A stretch of DNA of 64,000 nt from Phyllobacterium brassicacearum (GCF_003010955.1 NZ_PGGO01000012.1:104801-168800), one strand, 5' to 3'; shown: positions 35,838 through 45,564, counted from the first letter of the stretch. The notes: generated by a model from the letters alone, not told the origin. Translations and numbers: made by a program.

Positions 35838-36908
35838 TCAGGCTTGCACAACCCTCCGGCCGGCATTGGCTATCGGAGTGGTGGCGCCGCTCATCATGGT
35901 CTGTGCATATACCAGCTTCTGGAAGCGGCCATTGATCGATATGCGTGGCAGCGCGTGGAGATTGGCCCGATGCTCTGGGTGAATGGTACCGTGACGGGTC
36001 GTTACGGCAGAGAGAAATCCCTCCTCGGCGGCAATTTCTGCTTCCCGCCTTCCGGCAGCCTTGGCCGAGCCGTAGGGATAGGCGAAATGCGCCGGGCGTT
36101 TGCCGAGATTGTCTTCGAGCATATCGGCGGAAAGACGCATCTCCTGCGCTACCATTTCCGCGGTCAACTTCTTCAGATTGTAGTGATGCACCGTATGGGC
36201 GCCGATGGTGCACAGCGGATCGCTGGCGATCTGACGCAATTCCTTCCAGGTCATCACGTCCTGATCCGCTGACACGCCGCAGATCATGCCTTCGGCAGCG
36301 CACATTTCGCGCAGTACCGGCAGTTGTTCCAGTTCGGTTAGCGTGTAGGAGAAATAGCGCATCAACGTGTGGAATGCCGACCGTTTCTGGAAGAGCGTGC
36401 CGCAGCGCCATTCCGGGCCACCCGGAATCCTGATGACGGATGCCTTGGCGACGAGCTTTTCGACCACTTCCCACCAAAGGACCGCCGCGCCCTCGATGAG
36501 CCCCGGCGCCCCATAGACCGTGAAAGGCACGTTGTGCTTCTGGAAGACCGGGTAAGCATGGTTGAGATTGTCATTGTAGCCGTCATCAAGCGTCACCGCA
36601 GCAAAACGACGGCCGTCCTGCGACCCGGATTTCATGCGCTCGATCATTTCATCCATCGACACGAGCTCTGTGCCTTCGGACTTCAGAGAGACAAGGATCT
36701 GATCGAGAAAACGCGGGGTGATTGACAGTGAGCGGGTTACACCGAGCGGGCTAATGCAATCCGGGCGGACGCGATGCAGCATGATGATCGAGCCCAGGCC
36801 ACCGAAGCGGTCGCGCGTGCGCGACGCGAAACCGCTGTGCCAAGCCAGTCGCATCACGGCCTTTCGCATCAAGTCAGCCGCGTGGACCATTCCTTCACCA
36901 ATTTGCAT
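35838..36908 (-). CDS. Polysaccharide deacetylase (NodB-homology) family protein
   Basis: 356 aa. The NodB-type core shows IIMLHRV, the catalytic VTLDDGYNDN (metal Asp pair, motif 1), IGAHTVHHYNL (motif 2 histidines, H-x3-H) and RPAHFAYPYG (motif 3). A C-terminal Arg/Ala tail follows. It presumably de-N-acetylates sugar residues of the surface polysaccharide made by the genes to its right, as HfsH does for holdfast. There is no signal peptide, so it probably acts in the cytoplasm. The spacing to the divergent acyltransferase gene is about 110 bp. Confidence 0.85.
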   Translation of the reverse strand: MQIGEGMVHAADLMRKAVMRLAWHSGFASRTRDRFGGLGSIIMLHRVRPDCISPLGVTRSLSITPRFLDQILVSLKSEGTELVSMDEMIERMKSGSQDGRRFAAVTLDDGYNDNLNHAYPVFQKHNVPFTVYGAPGLIEGAAVLWWEVVEKLVAKASVIRIPGGPEWRCGTLFQKRSAFHTLMRYFSYTLTELEQLPVLREMCAAEGMICGVSADQDVMTWKELRQIASDPLCTIGAHTVHHYNLKKLTAEMVAQEMRLSADMLEDNLGKRPAHFAYPYGSAKAAGRREAEIAAEEGFLSAVTTRHGTIHPEHRANLHALPRISINGRFQKLVYAQTMMSGATTPIANAGRRVVQA

Positions 36909-37019
36909 TATTCAACGATAATCGGAGGTTTGTTGATCAAGTCATGCAACGTAAATGTTTATATATGGTTGATCAACGAGTCCTCGCCGCATTTCCGCCC
37001 CCCACACTGGAACCAGAAG

Positions 37020-38147
37020 ATGTCGCTTCCTCCACTCAAGGCAAAGATCATCAGCGGGCCAGAGGGCGGGGCAGCATGGAATGGTCTGGGCGATGATTCC
37101 CTATCCGGGCCGTCGCAGACCGCAGACTGGTTCTCTCACTGGCACTCGAATGCCAATGCCGACTGTCTTGTCGCGGCGCTTTACGCAGTCGACAAGCCGG
37201 TATTCATTCTGCCGCTGGAGGTCGTCAAGAAAGGCCCCGTCCGCGTCGCTATTTATGCCGGCGGTCCGCATGCCAATTGCAATTTCCCGGCACTCTCGCG
37301 CACCCAGAAGTTCGGCCGCAACGAGCTCGCCAATCTCTTCGATGATTTGCACAAGGTCAGGCCGGACATTGATCTTGTATGGCTGTCGCGACAGCTGGAC
37401 GAGCTTGGTGGTGCAAAGAACCCCCTCCTCCAGCTTCCAGCCAGGGAAAACGCCAATGTAAGCCTGGCGATTACGCTGGATCGGAATTTCGACACGGTGC
37501 TTGGCCGCAACAATGCCAAGCGGAAGAGGAAGAACCACCGGCAGCATACGCGCCGCTTCGAGGAAGCAGGCGGCTATCGTATCGTCACGGCGACCACTGT
37601 GTCCGAAACCGAAGCTATGCTGTCCAACTACTTCGTCTGGAAAGCGGATCGCGTGGCCAAGGCCGGGATCAAGAACACCTACGAACCTGCGGGGATCAAG
37701 GGCTTCTTTCATCAGTTGTTTGCGGCTGAAACACACGCGGCAGCGCCGCGATTCCAGTTGAAGGCGCTTGAGGTGGCTGGCACATACCGGGCAGTCCTTG
37801 GAAAATCCCATGCCAAGGGCCAGACCTTCATCGACTTCATCGGTATCGCCGACGATGAGCTAGCGAGCGCCAGCCCCGGCGAGTTCCTGTTTTTCGAGGA
37901 TATTCAGGACAGCTGCAACACCGACCTTTCCATCTATAGTTTCGGTATTGGCGACGAGCCGTACAAGCGCAGCTGGTGCGATATCGAGATACCCACGTAT
38001 GACACCAACATCAGCTTGACCACCAAGGGCAGGATGTATGCCGGCTATCTGGCCGGACGAGAACGCCTGGTACAGAAGGTCAAGCAGAATGATGTGGTCT
38101 GGGCCCGCGTGAAGAAAGTCCGCTCGCGATTGTTCGGAAAGGCCTGA
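37020..38147 (+). CDS. FemAB/BioF2-type GNAT acyltransferase in a polysaccharide cluster
   Basis: 375 aa from ATG 37020; the start is not well supported by a ribosome site, and a longer frame extends to 36774. The body has TADWFSHWHSNANADCLV, a Lys/Arg-rich NAKRKRKNHRQHTRRFEE, and FIDFIGIADDELASASPG followed by DLSIYSFGIGDEPYKRSWCD, the pattern of the BioF2-like acetyltransferase domain (COG5653). Such proteins (CelD/BcsL, HfsK) modify exported polysaccharides. It sits divergent from the deacetylase and convergent with the Wzz gene, so a role in sugar acylation is inferred. Confidence 0.75.
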   Translation: MSLPPLKAKIISGPEGGAAWNGLGDDSLSGPSQTADWFSHWHSNANADCLVAALYAVDKPVFILPLEVVKKGPVRVAIYAGGPHANCNFPALSRTQKFGRNELANLFDDLHKVRPDIDLVWLSRQLDELGGAKNPLLQLPARENANVSLAITLDRNFDTVLGRNNAKRKRKNHRQHTRRFEEAGGYRIVTATTVSETEAMLSNYFVWKADRVAKAGIKNTYEPAGIKGFFHQLFAAETHAAAPRFQLKALEVAGTYRAVLGKSHAKGQTFIDFIGIADDELASASPGEFLFFEDIQDSCNTDLSIYSFGIGDEPYKRSWCDIEIPTYDTNISLTTKGRMYAGYLAGRERLVQKVKQNDVVWARVKKVRSRLFGKA

Positions 38148-38163
38148 GGGCGCACGCTCAGGC
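38142..38163. terminator. Hairpin shared by convergent stops
   Basis: GCCTGAG, eight-base loop, CTCAGGC. The arms overlap the stop of the acyltransferase gene and the last codons of the Wzz gene. There is no T-run, so it is a possible bidirectional terminator. Confidence 0.45.
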
Positions 38164-40395
38164 GCCCGCCATGGCCTTGGAGCGAATAATTCTGCCGCTG
38201 TCCACCCGCAGAAGGTTCGGGCGGAATGGTGTCAACAATTCCGGCTCGATCAATCTCGCTTCAAACACCGATTTGGCCGTTGCAGCGACATCCCGGTCGT
38301 CGGGGTCCACCAGTGCGAGCACAAGTTCTGTCCCGTCGGCAAGGAGCGGTTTCAATTCTGTAGCCGTCGCCGGCCCACTGTCGATCACCACGAGATCATA
38401 GGCGGATTGCAGCGCATTGAGGATCATCGGCAGGCGGCCAACCGATTGCATCGCCTTGACGGGATCGTGATTGCCAAGGGGTATGACTTCGGCTTCCGAA
38501 TAATGATCGGGATGGATCACGTCACTGAAGTGCTTGTCGGATACGAGGAGGTTGGTAATTCCGGCGAGCTCCTTGCCGTCGAGCATCGACCGGCCGATTT
38601 CACCGGAGCCAGTCATGTCGATGAGAATGACCCGTACGCCGCGGTCGGCAAGTTCACGCACCAGCAGAATTGTCAATGCGGACGCCTCGTCGCCTTCCGG
38701 CGAGACCACGACGGCCCTGGCCGCTCCGCTCGCCATCAATCGATCGGCAACATTTGCGATTCCGGAGTGGTCAGGATGGATGAGCGGTGCTTCGACCTGA
38801 TCGTCAACAGCTGGGTCATCATCCACAGCTGAGGCAACATCCATGTCGGGCGTTGCTTCTTCCGGTCGGACGGGCTCCTCGATGAACGTTTGCTTCTCCG
38901 GGACCTCTGGTGCGACCGGAATAACCGCCGCCTGGACGGGCAGCACCTCTTTCACTTCATCGAGCTTATCGACCGGCGGCGTTTGTGTATATGCCGGGCG
39001 CAGCGCCCGGCCGCTGAACAGGGCGCTCAAAAGGGTGCCGATGCTCAACAAGAGGAGCGATGCAACAAAGGCCGCGATCGTCATCGGGATTATCTTCGGG
39101 AAGTAAGGTTCGATCGGCTTGTCAGCGCGGGAGAAAATACGGGCGTCAGCGGGTAGATAGCCGCGATCGGTGCGCGAGGATGCTTCGCGATAGCGGGTCA
39201 AATAGGACTCAAGCAACTGACGCTGCGCCGTTGCCTCGCGTTCGAGCGCACGCAATTCAACTTCCTCTTCACCCGCCTTGGATGATTGCGCCTTCAATTG
39301 ATTGAGAGAGCGCGTCAATTCAGCCTCGCGGAGACGTGCGGTCTGTGCCTCGTTTTCCAGACTGCCGAGAACCTTGCGCGCCTCAAGCCTGACCTGCTGG
39401 TTGAGGTCGGCGAGCTGCGAGCGCAGAGCCCGGATGCGCGGATGTCCACTCAGCAAGGCAGCGGATTGATCAGCGATATCGTTATTTAGCTGAACCTGGC
39501 GTTCACGTAGGCGTTGGATCAGGGGAGACGCTATGACATCCGGCAGCGTTTCCACTGCAGCGCCCTTGGCCAGTGCCGAACGGACGCTTTCTGCCTTGGC
39601 CTCGCTTGCCGCCTTGTTTGCCCGCACTCGCGACAATTCTGACGACAGTTCCGAAAGCTGTTGTGTTGCAAGGACCGCATTGTTCTGCCCGATCAGCAGA
39701 TCCGACGAACTGCGATAGGCGGCAACTTTTGCCTCTGCATCCTTCACGCGCTTGCTCAGGTCGGCAATCTCGGGCTGCAGCCAATCGGTGGCGTCGGCAT
39801 CTGACTGGGATTTCGACGCCTGCTGGGTGGCGATGTACTCATCGGCGATGGCATTGGGCACCGCCGCGGATAGAGCTGGATCCTTGGACGAAAACTGAAT
39901 GACGATAACGCGGGAGTTCTGCACGCTGTAGACGAGCAGCCGCTCGCGCAAAGCCTGGAGGATATAATCATCCCTCGTCGCTGCATCCATGCCCTTGCCA
40001 AGCCCGACGGTGCCGAACAGCTGCGATATGAGAGATGGCTGCGTTTCTGCAGCGAGCTCTTCATTCTTGCCAAGATCAAGCTTAGTGATCACCCGTTTCA
40101 GGAGGTCCGAGGATCCGATGAGCTCGACCTGACTCTTGATGCCCTCCGGATCGAGGATGGGCCGCTCGTCACCCTGCTGCTGGTTTGCAGGGCGGGTGAA
40201 AACAGACTCCCGCGTCTCGATCAGGATGCGGGTCTCAGCACGATATTTTGGCGACACGAGCGACAAGACCAGAAATGCCAGGAGCGCCAGACCCAGTGAG
40301 CCAAGAATGATCCGCACCTTGTTTTGCCATAGACTGGCAAACAGGGCGCCGACATCGATGTCCACATCGTTACCGACAGAATTGGCCCGTGGCAT
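38158..40395 (-). CDS. Wzz/GumC-type polysaccharide co-polymerase with degenerate BY-kinase domain
   Basis: 745 aa. The Wzz domain (about 12-150) starts VDIDVGALFASLWQNKVR with a first membrane helix near 30-50. A long coiled-coil runs to about 420, with a second helix near 445-465. The cytoplasmic C-terminal half resembles tyrosine autokinases (VVVSPEGDEASALTILLVREL, VRVILIDMTGSG, YDLVVIDSGPA), but the P-loop GKS/T is replaced and there is no tyrosine cluster at the end. It controls chain length and couples export with the Wza protein encoded divergently. GGAG precedes the start. Confidence 0.88.
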   Translation of the reverse strand: MPRANSVGNDVDIDVGALFASLWQNKVRIILGSLGLALLAFLVLSLVSPKYRAETRILIETRESVFTRPANQQQGDERPILDPEGIKSQVELIGSSDLLKRVITKLDLGKNEELAAETQPSLISQLFGTVGLGKGMDAATRDDYILQALRERLLVYSVQNSRVIVIQFSSKDPALSAAVPNAIADEYIATQQASKSQSDADATDWLQPEIADLSKRVKDAEAKVAAYRSSSDLLIGQNNAVLATQQLSELSSELSRVRANKAASEAKAESVRSALAKGAAVETLPDVIASPLIQRLRERQVQLNNDIADQSAALLSGHPRIRALRSQLADLNQQVRLEARKVLGSLENEAQTARLREAELTRSLNQLKAQSSKAGEEEVELRALEREATAQRQLLESYLTRYREASSRTDRGYLPADARIFSRADKPIEPYFPKIIPMTIAAFVASLLLLSIGTLLSALFSGRALRPAYTQTPPVDKLDEVKEVLPVQAAVIPVAPEVPEKQTFIEEPVRPEEATPDMDVASAVDDDPAVDDQVEAPLIHPDHSGIANVADRLMASGAARAVVVSPEGDEASALTILLVRELADRGVRVILIDMTGSGEIGRSMLDGKELAGITNLLVSDKHFSDVIHPDHYSEAEVIPLGNHDPVKAMQSVGRLPMILNALQSAYDLVVIDSGPATATELKPLLADGTELVLALVDPDDRDVAATAKSVFEARLIEPELLTPFRPNLLRVDSGRIIRSKAMAGA

Positions 40396-40565
40396 TCATT
40401 CACTCCAGTACGAACGGCGTCATGGTAAACACGCATGGTAACCAGCCGGTTAAAGATCCCGGTATGCGATCGCAAACTGCCGAATTTCCCGATACTTTAC
40501 CAGCCATTAACCCTAATGAACTGATAATCCAGATCAGAATCGAGAGACAACTTAGGGTTCAAGAC

Positions 40566-41132
40566 GTGTTCAGCAAGCAGATCCTTCTGGTGACCATCAG
40601 CGTCGTGTCGATGACGCTTGGCGGCTGCGCCAGTTACCGGCCCGCTCCGGCAGCGTTCAACGAAGCCATCAACAAGCCCTACATGCTGGATGCTGGCGAT
40701 CGCATTCGCCTGACCGTCTTCGAGCAGGAAGGTATCACCAATACCTACAGCGTTGACCAGGCGGGCTATATCTCGGTTCCGCTGATCGGAAGCGTTCCTG
40801 CCCGCGGCAAGACCATCCAGCAGATCGAAGCGGACGTGGCCGCCAGGTTGCGCAAGGGTTATCTGCGGGATCCGGATGTGGCAGTGGAGATCGACCGCTA
40901 CCGGCCGGTGTTCGTCATGGGTGAAGTCGGCGCTGCCGGGCAATACTCTTATGTCCCCGGCATGACCGCACAGAAGGCGATTGCCGCCGCAGGCGGATTT
41001 ACGCCGCGCGCCAATCAGGGCGACGTCGACATCACGCGGCAATTCAATGGCGAGAGCCTGACCGGCCGCGTTATCATTTCCGATCAGGTGCTGCCCGGCG
41101 ACACAATTTATGTGCGCGAACGCTTCTTCTGA
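40566..41132 (+). CDS. Polysaccharide export outer-membrane lipoprotein (Wza family)
   Basis: 188 aa from GTG 40566 (AGGG about nine bases upstream). This start gives a lipoprotein signal directly: FSKQILLVTISVVSMTLGGC, lipobox LGGC. A longer frame reaches 40389 but would bury the signal. The export domain (poly_export) has YMLDAGDRIRLTVFEQEG, GYISVPLIGSVPARG and the SLBB-like YVPGMTAQKAIAAAGGF. It forms the outer-membrane exit channel with the Wzz protein. It is the first gene of a four-gene run (wza, glycosyltransferase, priming transferase, polymerase). Confidence 0.88.
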   Translation: MFSKQILLVTISVVSMTLGGCASYRPAPAAFNEAINKPYMLDAGDRIRLTVFEQEGITNTYSVDQAGYISVPLIGSVPARGKTIQQIEADVAARLRKGYLRDPDVAVEIDRYRPVFVMGEVGAAGQYSYVPGMTAQKAIAAAGGFTPRANQGDVDITRQFNGESLTGRVIISDQVLPGDTIYVRERFF

Positions 41133-41140
41133 TCCGCGAG

Positions 41141-42274
41141 ATGGTCTCAAAGCAAACTCTCCGGATCGTTCACTGCTTTCGCGCTCCGGTTGGCGGAATC
41201 TTTCGCCATGTGCGCGATCTCATCGAAGCGCAGGTGAAGGCCGGCCATCAAGTCGGCATTATTTGCGATGCGTCGACTGGCGGGGCGTTGGAAGAAGCCC
41301 TGCTCGCCGATTTGCGCGGCAAGCTGGCACTCGGCCTTGAGCGGATTGCCATGCAGCGGCAAATCGGACCCGGCGATGCGATGGCGGCGCTACGGACATA
41401 CAAGATCATCAAGAAATTGCAGCCGGACATCCTGCACGGGCATGGCGCCAAAGGCGGAATCTATGCACGGCTTTTCGGCTCGGTGTTGCGGGTGTTTGGG
41501 TCTCGCGTAGCCCGCTTTTACTCGCCGCATGGCGGCAGCCTGCATTTTGATCCGGCCAAGCTTCAGGGACGGATCATTTTTAGGGTCGAGCGAACGATGG
41601 AACGGATGACCGACCGTATCATTTTCGTTTCTGCGTTCGAGCAAGGTATCTACGTCCGCAAGGTGGGTGAGCCGCGCTGTGCGTCCGAACTCATCTACAA
41701 CGGATTGGCGGACGGTGACTTTGAGCCGGTTGCGACCGACGACGACTCCGCAGACTTTCTGTTTATCGGCGAGATGCGCGCACTCAAGGGACCGGATATT
41801 TTCATCAACGCCCTCGCGCGGGCGAGTGCAGCATGTGGACGCCAACTGACAGGTGTGATGGTTGGAGACGGCAAGGACCGCGCCAGACTGATCGAGCAGA
41901 GCGCCAAGGTGCAAACGGACAGGAGCATCCGCTTTCTGATGCCCATGAAGGCGCGGCAGGCTTTCCGGCTCGCCAAGGTCGTGGTCATACCCTCCCGGGC
42001 CGAAGCCCTGCCCTACGTCGTCCTTGAGGCGCTTGCCGCAGGACAGCCGGTTATCGCCAGTCGCGTCGGCGGAATACCTGAAATTCTCGGCGACTCCTCG
42101 CCAGCACTTGTGGAGCCGGAAGCCGGCGACCTCGCCGCCAAAATGGCGATCGCGATCGATGACGTGGCGGCCTACAGGCAAACACTTCCAAGCGTGGAAG
42201 AGCTGAAGCACAAGTTCAGCATCGAAACCATGGCAGCTCGCCTGGAGGCCGAATATTTCGCTGCGCTTGGGTAA
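41141..42274 (+). CDS. Glycosyltransferase family 4 (GT-B)
   Basis: 377 aa. N-terminal half: VHCFRAPVGGIFRHVRDLIE with the usual GG loop, and LHGHGAKGGIYARLFG. C-terminal half: FLFIGEMRALKGPDIFINAL and VVIPSRAEALPYVVLEALAAGQPVI, where E-x7-E of the nucleotide-sugar site is visible. It adds a sugar to the lipid-linked repeat at the inner membrane. It starts eight bases after the wza stop, so translational coupling is likely. It is the only dedicated glycosyltransferase of this locus besides the priming enzyme. Confidence 0.88.
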   Translation: MVSKQTLRIVHCFRAPVGGIFRHVRDLIEAQVKAGHQVGIICDASTGGALEEALLADLRGKLALGLERIAMQRQIGPGDAMAALRTYKIIKKLQPDILHGHGAKGGIYARLFGSVLRVFGSRVARFYSPHGGSLHFDPAKLQGRIIFRVERTMERMTDRIIFVSAFEQGIYVRKVGEPRCASELIYNGLADGDFEPVATDDDSADFLFIGEMRALKGPDIFINALARASAACGRQLTGVMVGDGKDRARLIEQSAKVQTDRSIRFLMPMKARQAFRLAKVVVIPSRAEALPYVVLEALAAGQPVIASRVGGIPEILGDSSPALVEPEAGDLAAKMAIAIDDVAAYRQTLPSVEELKHKFSIETMAARLEAEYFAALG

Positions 42275-42339
42275 TCGTTTCTCTAAGCCTTTTTTAGCGC
42301 ATATGTGATATTGACGACTCAGGGTCGTCAGGGTTCATC

Positions 42340-43881
42340 ATGAAAGATAGAGAAGCGGAATCGAAGCTTTCGCGTGACGTTGTTCGCAACCTCGCGCCGG
42401 ACGCCATGCATGCGTCCAGCGGAAAGACGACGCTCAGCCCCGTTGCTCAAACGATCGCCTCGCAATATGCCAGGGACACGAATTCCCCGGTGATGATCAG
42501 CGGTATCATGCGGATTATCGAATTCCTGATCGTGGCATTCGCTGGCGTTGCCGTGTTTGCGGTCTATGTCGGGTTTTCGGCGGGCGCCATCCTGCACTAC
42601 GCCCTGGCCATCCTGGCCACGGCGACAGTCACGGTGCTTCTGCTTGAACTGACCGACAGTTATCAGCTCGCCGTGATGCGCGATCCATTCAGCAAGCTTG
42701 GCAAGCTGCTGCTGATCTGGTCCGGATGCTTCGCGCTTATGTCGCTTGCGGCCTTCTTCCTGAAGATCTCGGAAGACTATTCGCGCGTCTGGTTTGGCGC
42801 CTGGTACATATCAGGGGTGATACTTTTCATCGCCTTTCGCGTGATCATGTCACGCCTCATCCGGCGCTGGGCGCGCAATGGCAAGATGGAGCGGCGCGCC
42901 GTGATCGTCGGCGGCGGCAAGCCGGCGGAAGACCTTATCCGGTCGATCGAACAGCAGCCCTATAACGACATCCGCATTTGCGGCGTCTTTGATGACCGGG
43001 ATGCCAAGCGGTCGCCGCCCATCGTCGCGGGATATCCGAAACTCGGTAATATATCTGAACTGATCGAGTTTGCGCGTATCGCCCACATCGACATGCTGAT
43101 CGTATCGCTGCCGATCACCGCGGAAGAGCGCGTGCTGTCGCTGCTGAAAAAGCTCTGGGTACTGCCAGTGGACATCCGGCTTTCTGCCCACAACAACCAT
43201 CTGCAGTTCCGTCCGCGCGCCTACTCCTATATCGGCTCCATTGCCATGATCGACCTGTTCGACAAGCCGATCAATGATTGGGATTCTGTGGCCAAGCGCG
43301 CCTTCGATATCGTTTTCAGCCTGTTCGGCATCCTTGTCTTCAGCCCGATCATGATCGCGACAGCCATTGCCATCAAGCTCGAGAGCAAGGGACCGGTGAT
43401 CTTCAAGCAACAGCGGCACGGTTTCAACAACGAGATCATCGAAGTGTGGAAATTCCGCTCCATGTATACGGAGATGTGTGATCCCACCGCACGCAATGCC
43501 GTCGTCAAGAACGATCCGCGCGTGACGCGAGTGGGACGGATCATCCGCAAGACATCGATCGACGAACTGCCGCAGTTCTTCAATTCCCTGATGGGAACGC
43601 TTTCGCTCATCGGTCCGCGTCCGCACGCGATTGCCGCTCACACCCGCAACCTTCTCTACAACGAAGTCGTTGACGGTTACTTCGCCCGGCACCGGGTCAA
43701 GCCCGGCGTGACAGGATGGGCGCAGATCAATGGCTGGCGCGGGGAGATTGACTCGGACGACAAGATCAAGATGCGCACGGAGTTCGATCTCTACTACATC
43801 GAGAATTGGTCGCTGTGGTTCGACCTGAAGATCCTGTTCCTGACGCCAGTGCGCCTTCTTAACACGGACAATGCCTATTGA
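42340..43881 (+). CDS. Undecaprenyl-phosphate hexose-1-phosphate transferase (WcaJ/ExoY family)
   Basis: 513 aa. Five hydrophobic helices are spread from about 47 to 170 and in the region 320-345. A central CoA-binding-like domain has VIVGGGKPAEDLI. The C-terminal catalytic part has KRAFDIVFSLFGILVFSP, FKQQRHGFNNEIIEVWKFRS, RRTSIDELPQ-type KTSIDELPQFFNSL and SLIGPRPHA, ending with the VKPGVTGWAQINGWRG block. It moves hexose-1-P onto undecaprenyl phosphate to start the repeat unit. AGGG precedes the start. Confidence 0.92.
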   Translation: MKDREAESKLSRDVVRNLAPDAMHASSGKTTLSPVAQTIASQYARDTNSPVMISGIMRIIEFLIVAFAGVAVFAVYVGFSAGAILHYALAILATATVTVLLLELTDSYQLAVMRDPFSKLGKLLLIWSGCFALMSLAAFFLKISEDYSRVWFGAWYISGVILFIAFRVIMSRLIRRWARNGKMERRAVIVGGGKPAEDLIRSIEQQPYNDIRICGVFDDRDAKRSPPIVAGYPKLGNISELIEFARIAHIDMLIVSLPITAEERVLSLLKKLWVLPVDIRLSAHNNHLQFRPRAYSYIGSIAMIDLFDKPINDWDSVAKRAFDIVFSLFGILVFSPIMIATAIAIKLESKGPVIFKQQRHGFNNEIIEVWKFRSMYTEMCDPTARNAVVKNDPRVTRVGRIIRKTSIDELPQFFNSLMGTLSLIGPRPHAIAAHTRNLLYNEVVDGYFARHRVKPGVTGWAQINGWRGEIDSDDKIKMRTEFDLYYIENWSLWFDLKILFLTPVRLLNTDNAY

Positions 43882-45122
43882 GTGTTTCGACCGATCAAAG
43901 CCCCAGCGCAAGCGTTGATCGCGCCGCGAAGAACCGTGCGCTCATCCGGCTGATCTCGACCTTCGCCATCGGATTCGGCGTTTTTCTCAGCGGCTTTGTG
44001 ATCGATGAACCGGCACCCTATGAAATTTATATGGCAGGTCTGATTGTCGTCTGGGCGCTTTTCGGCCTGAGGTTGTCGCGCTCCGTGGCGATCCTTCTTG
44101 CAATACTGGTCATTTTCAACCTTGGCGGTCTCCTGTCCATGGGCCAAATGGCGGACCTGAAGACGGCGCCAATGTACATCGCTGTCTCGCTATTCCTCGC
44201 CATCACTTCGGTGTTCTTCGCAGCGGTGATCGACAACGACCAGCGTATTTTGCCGGTGATTTTCAACGCCTATATCCTCGCCGCAATTTGTACGGCGCTC
44301 CTCGGGATCCTCGGCTATTTCGATGCTTTTCCCGGCGCAGACCTGTTCACGCGCTATGGCCGGGCGATGGGCGCTTTCCAGGACCCCAACGTCTTTGGCC
44401 CCTTCCTGATGCTGCCGCTGGCCTGGCTGGTGCATGGTGTCCTGGTCGGCGACTTGCGCGCGCTCCCGGTTCGTCTCGTTCCAATCCTCATTCTGACACT
44501 TGGGATCTTCCTGTCGTTCTCGCGCGCCGCGTGGGGAATGGCGGTGCTGATCATCGCAGGCCTTGCCCTGCTATTGTTTATCAGGAACCCCAACCGGCTA
44601 TTCCGCCTGAGAATTATGCTCCTCGCAGGTCTCGCCATTGTCGTGGTGCTGCTCGCTGTCATTGTTGCCTTGCAAATTCCAAGCGTGGCCGAACTGTTCT
44701 TCGCGCGTGCCCAACTTGTGCAGGATTATGACGACGCACAATTCGGCCGCTTTGCGCGTCATTGGTATGGCATGCTGCTGTCCATCGATCACCCGCTTGG
44801 CATCGGTCCGCTGGAGTTTGGCCCGATTTATGGCGAAGACACGCACAATGTCTGGCTGAAGGCCGCGCTTGATTATGGTTGGCTCGGATTTGTCAGCTAT
44901 CTGACCTTGACTATGCTGACGCTGGGCGTCGCCCTGCGCATTCTGTTTCGCGAGCGGCCATGGCAGCCGTTTCTGCTCTGCGCCTATCTCGTTTATGTGG
45001 CACATGTCGCGATCGGAAATGTGATCGACACCGATCACTGGCGGCATTTCTATCTGCTGGTCGGCATCATCTGGGGATGCGTTGCTCTGGAACTGCGCTA
45101 TAAATCTAGCCGCGCCTCATAG
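43878..45122 (+). CDS. O-antigen ligase/Wzy-like polysaccharide polymerase
   Basis: 414 aa, starting at TTG 43878 inside the stop of the previous gene (TTGA overlap). About eleven hydrophobic helices are present, with a periplasmic loop holding AQLVQDYDDAQFGRFARHW and LGIGPLEFGPIYGEDTHNVWLKA, the conserved G-P-x-F and H-N region of the Wzy_C (O-antigen ligase) family. It polymerises lipid-linked repeats in the periplasmic leaflet. No Wzx flippase is found in this cluster, so it must be elsewhere. Confidence 0.87.
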   Translation: MSVSTDQSPSASVDRAAKNRALIRLISTFAIGFGVFLSGFVIDEPAPYEIYMAGLIVVWALFGLRLSRSVAILLAILVIFNLGGLLSMGQMADLKTAPMYIAVSLFLAITSVFFAAVIDNDQRILPVIFNAYILAAICTALLGILGYFDAFPGADLFTRYGRAMGAFQDPNVFGPFLMLPLAWLVHGVLVGDLRALPVRLVPILILTLGIFLSFSRAAWGMAVLIIAGLALLLFIRNPNRLFRLRIMLLAGLAIVVVLLAVIVALQIPSVAELFFARAQLVQDYDDAQFGRFARHWYGMLLSIDHPLGIGPLEFGPIYGEDTHNVWLKAALDYGWLGFVSYLTLTMLTLGVALRILFRERPWQPFLLCAYLVYVAHVAIGNVIDTDHWRHFYLLVGIIWGCVALELRYKSSRAS

Positions 45123-45286
45123 CGAAATAACTATTAAGTTGAAATCACGCATTGTTATGCAACTTGCGCGTGTCATTTGATATCGACTGCAGATAAGCCA
45201 AACATTACCGTGTGCAATAAATCATTTTGGATTATAATCTAAGTTTAAGCGTTTGACGAAATCAACGCGTCACACTGGATCGTTGG

Positions 45287-45541
45287 ATGCCCTCATTGAC
45301 ATTTCTGGATGATAATAATCCAAATTATTCCAAAACGGATGGCGAACTCATGCAGCGGGCGCTGGAAGATGCCGCCGCAGAGCTGAGCATTACCGACGAA
45401 GCAGACCCGGAACACGGGGCGCTTGCGCGATTTGTTCGTGCCGCCTTCATCATCGGTAACCGCAATTCGGAGGCGATGGCAAAATTTGCGGTGAATGCCG
45501 TGCTTGCCCGACGGGCGCGCAAAGCCGAGACCCCAGCCTGA
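45287..45541 (+). CDS. Small hypothetical protein
   Basis: 84 aa, acidic at the N-terminus and basic at the end (VLARRARKAETPA). It is helix-rich, with ALEDAAAELSITDEADPEHG and LARFVRAAFIIGNRNSEAMA. No family is recognised and the ribosome site is weak. A perfect TATAAT lies 50 bases upstream (45233-45238) without a good -35. The coding bias looks like that of its neighbours. It ends 24 bases before the convergent gene. Confidence 0.5.
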   Translation: MPSLTFLDDNNPNYSKTDGELMQRALEDAAAELSITDEADPEHGALARFVRAAFIIGNRNSEAMAKFAVNAVLARRARKAETPA

Positions 45542-45564
45542 CGTCTATGGCCCGTCGCTGATCA

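Noticed and set aside
42850..43911. 353-codon minus-strand open frame
   Set aside because: Antisense to the priming transferase gene; rich in Asp, Arg and His as shadow frames are.
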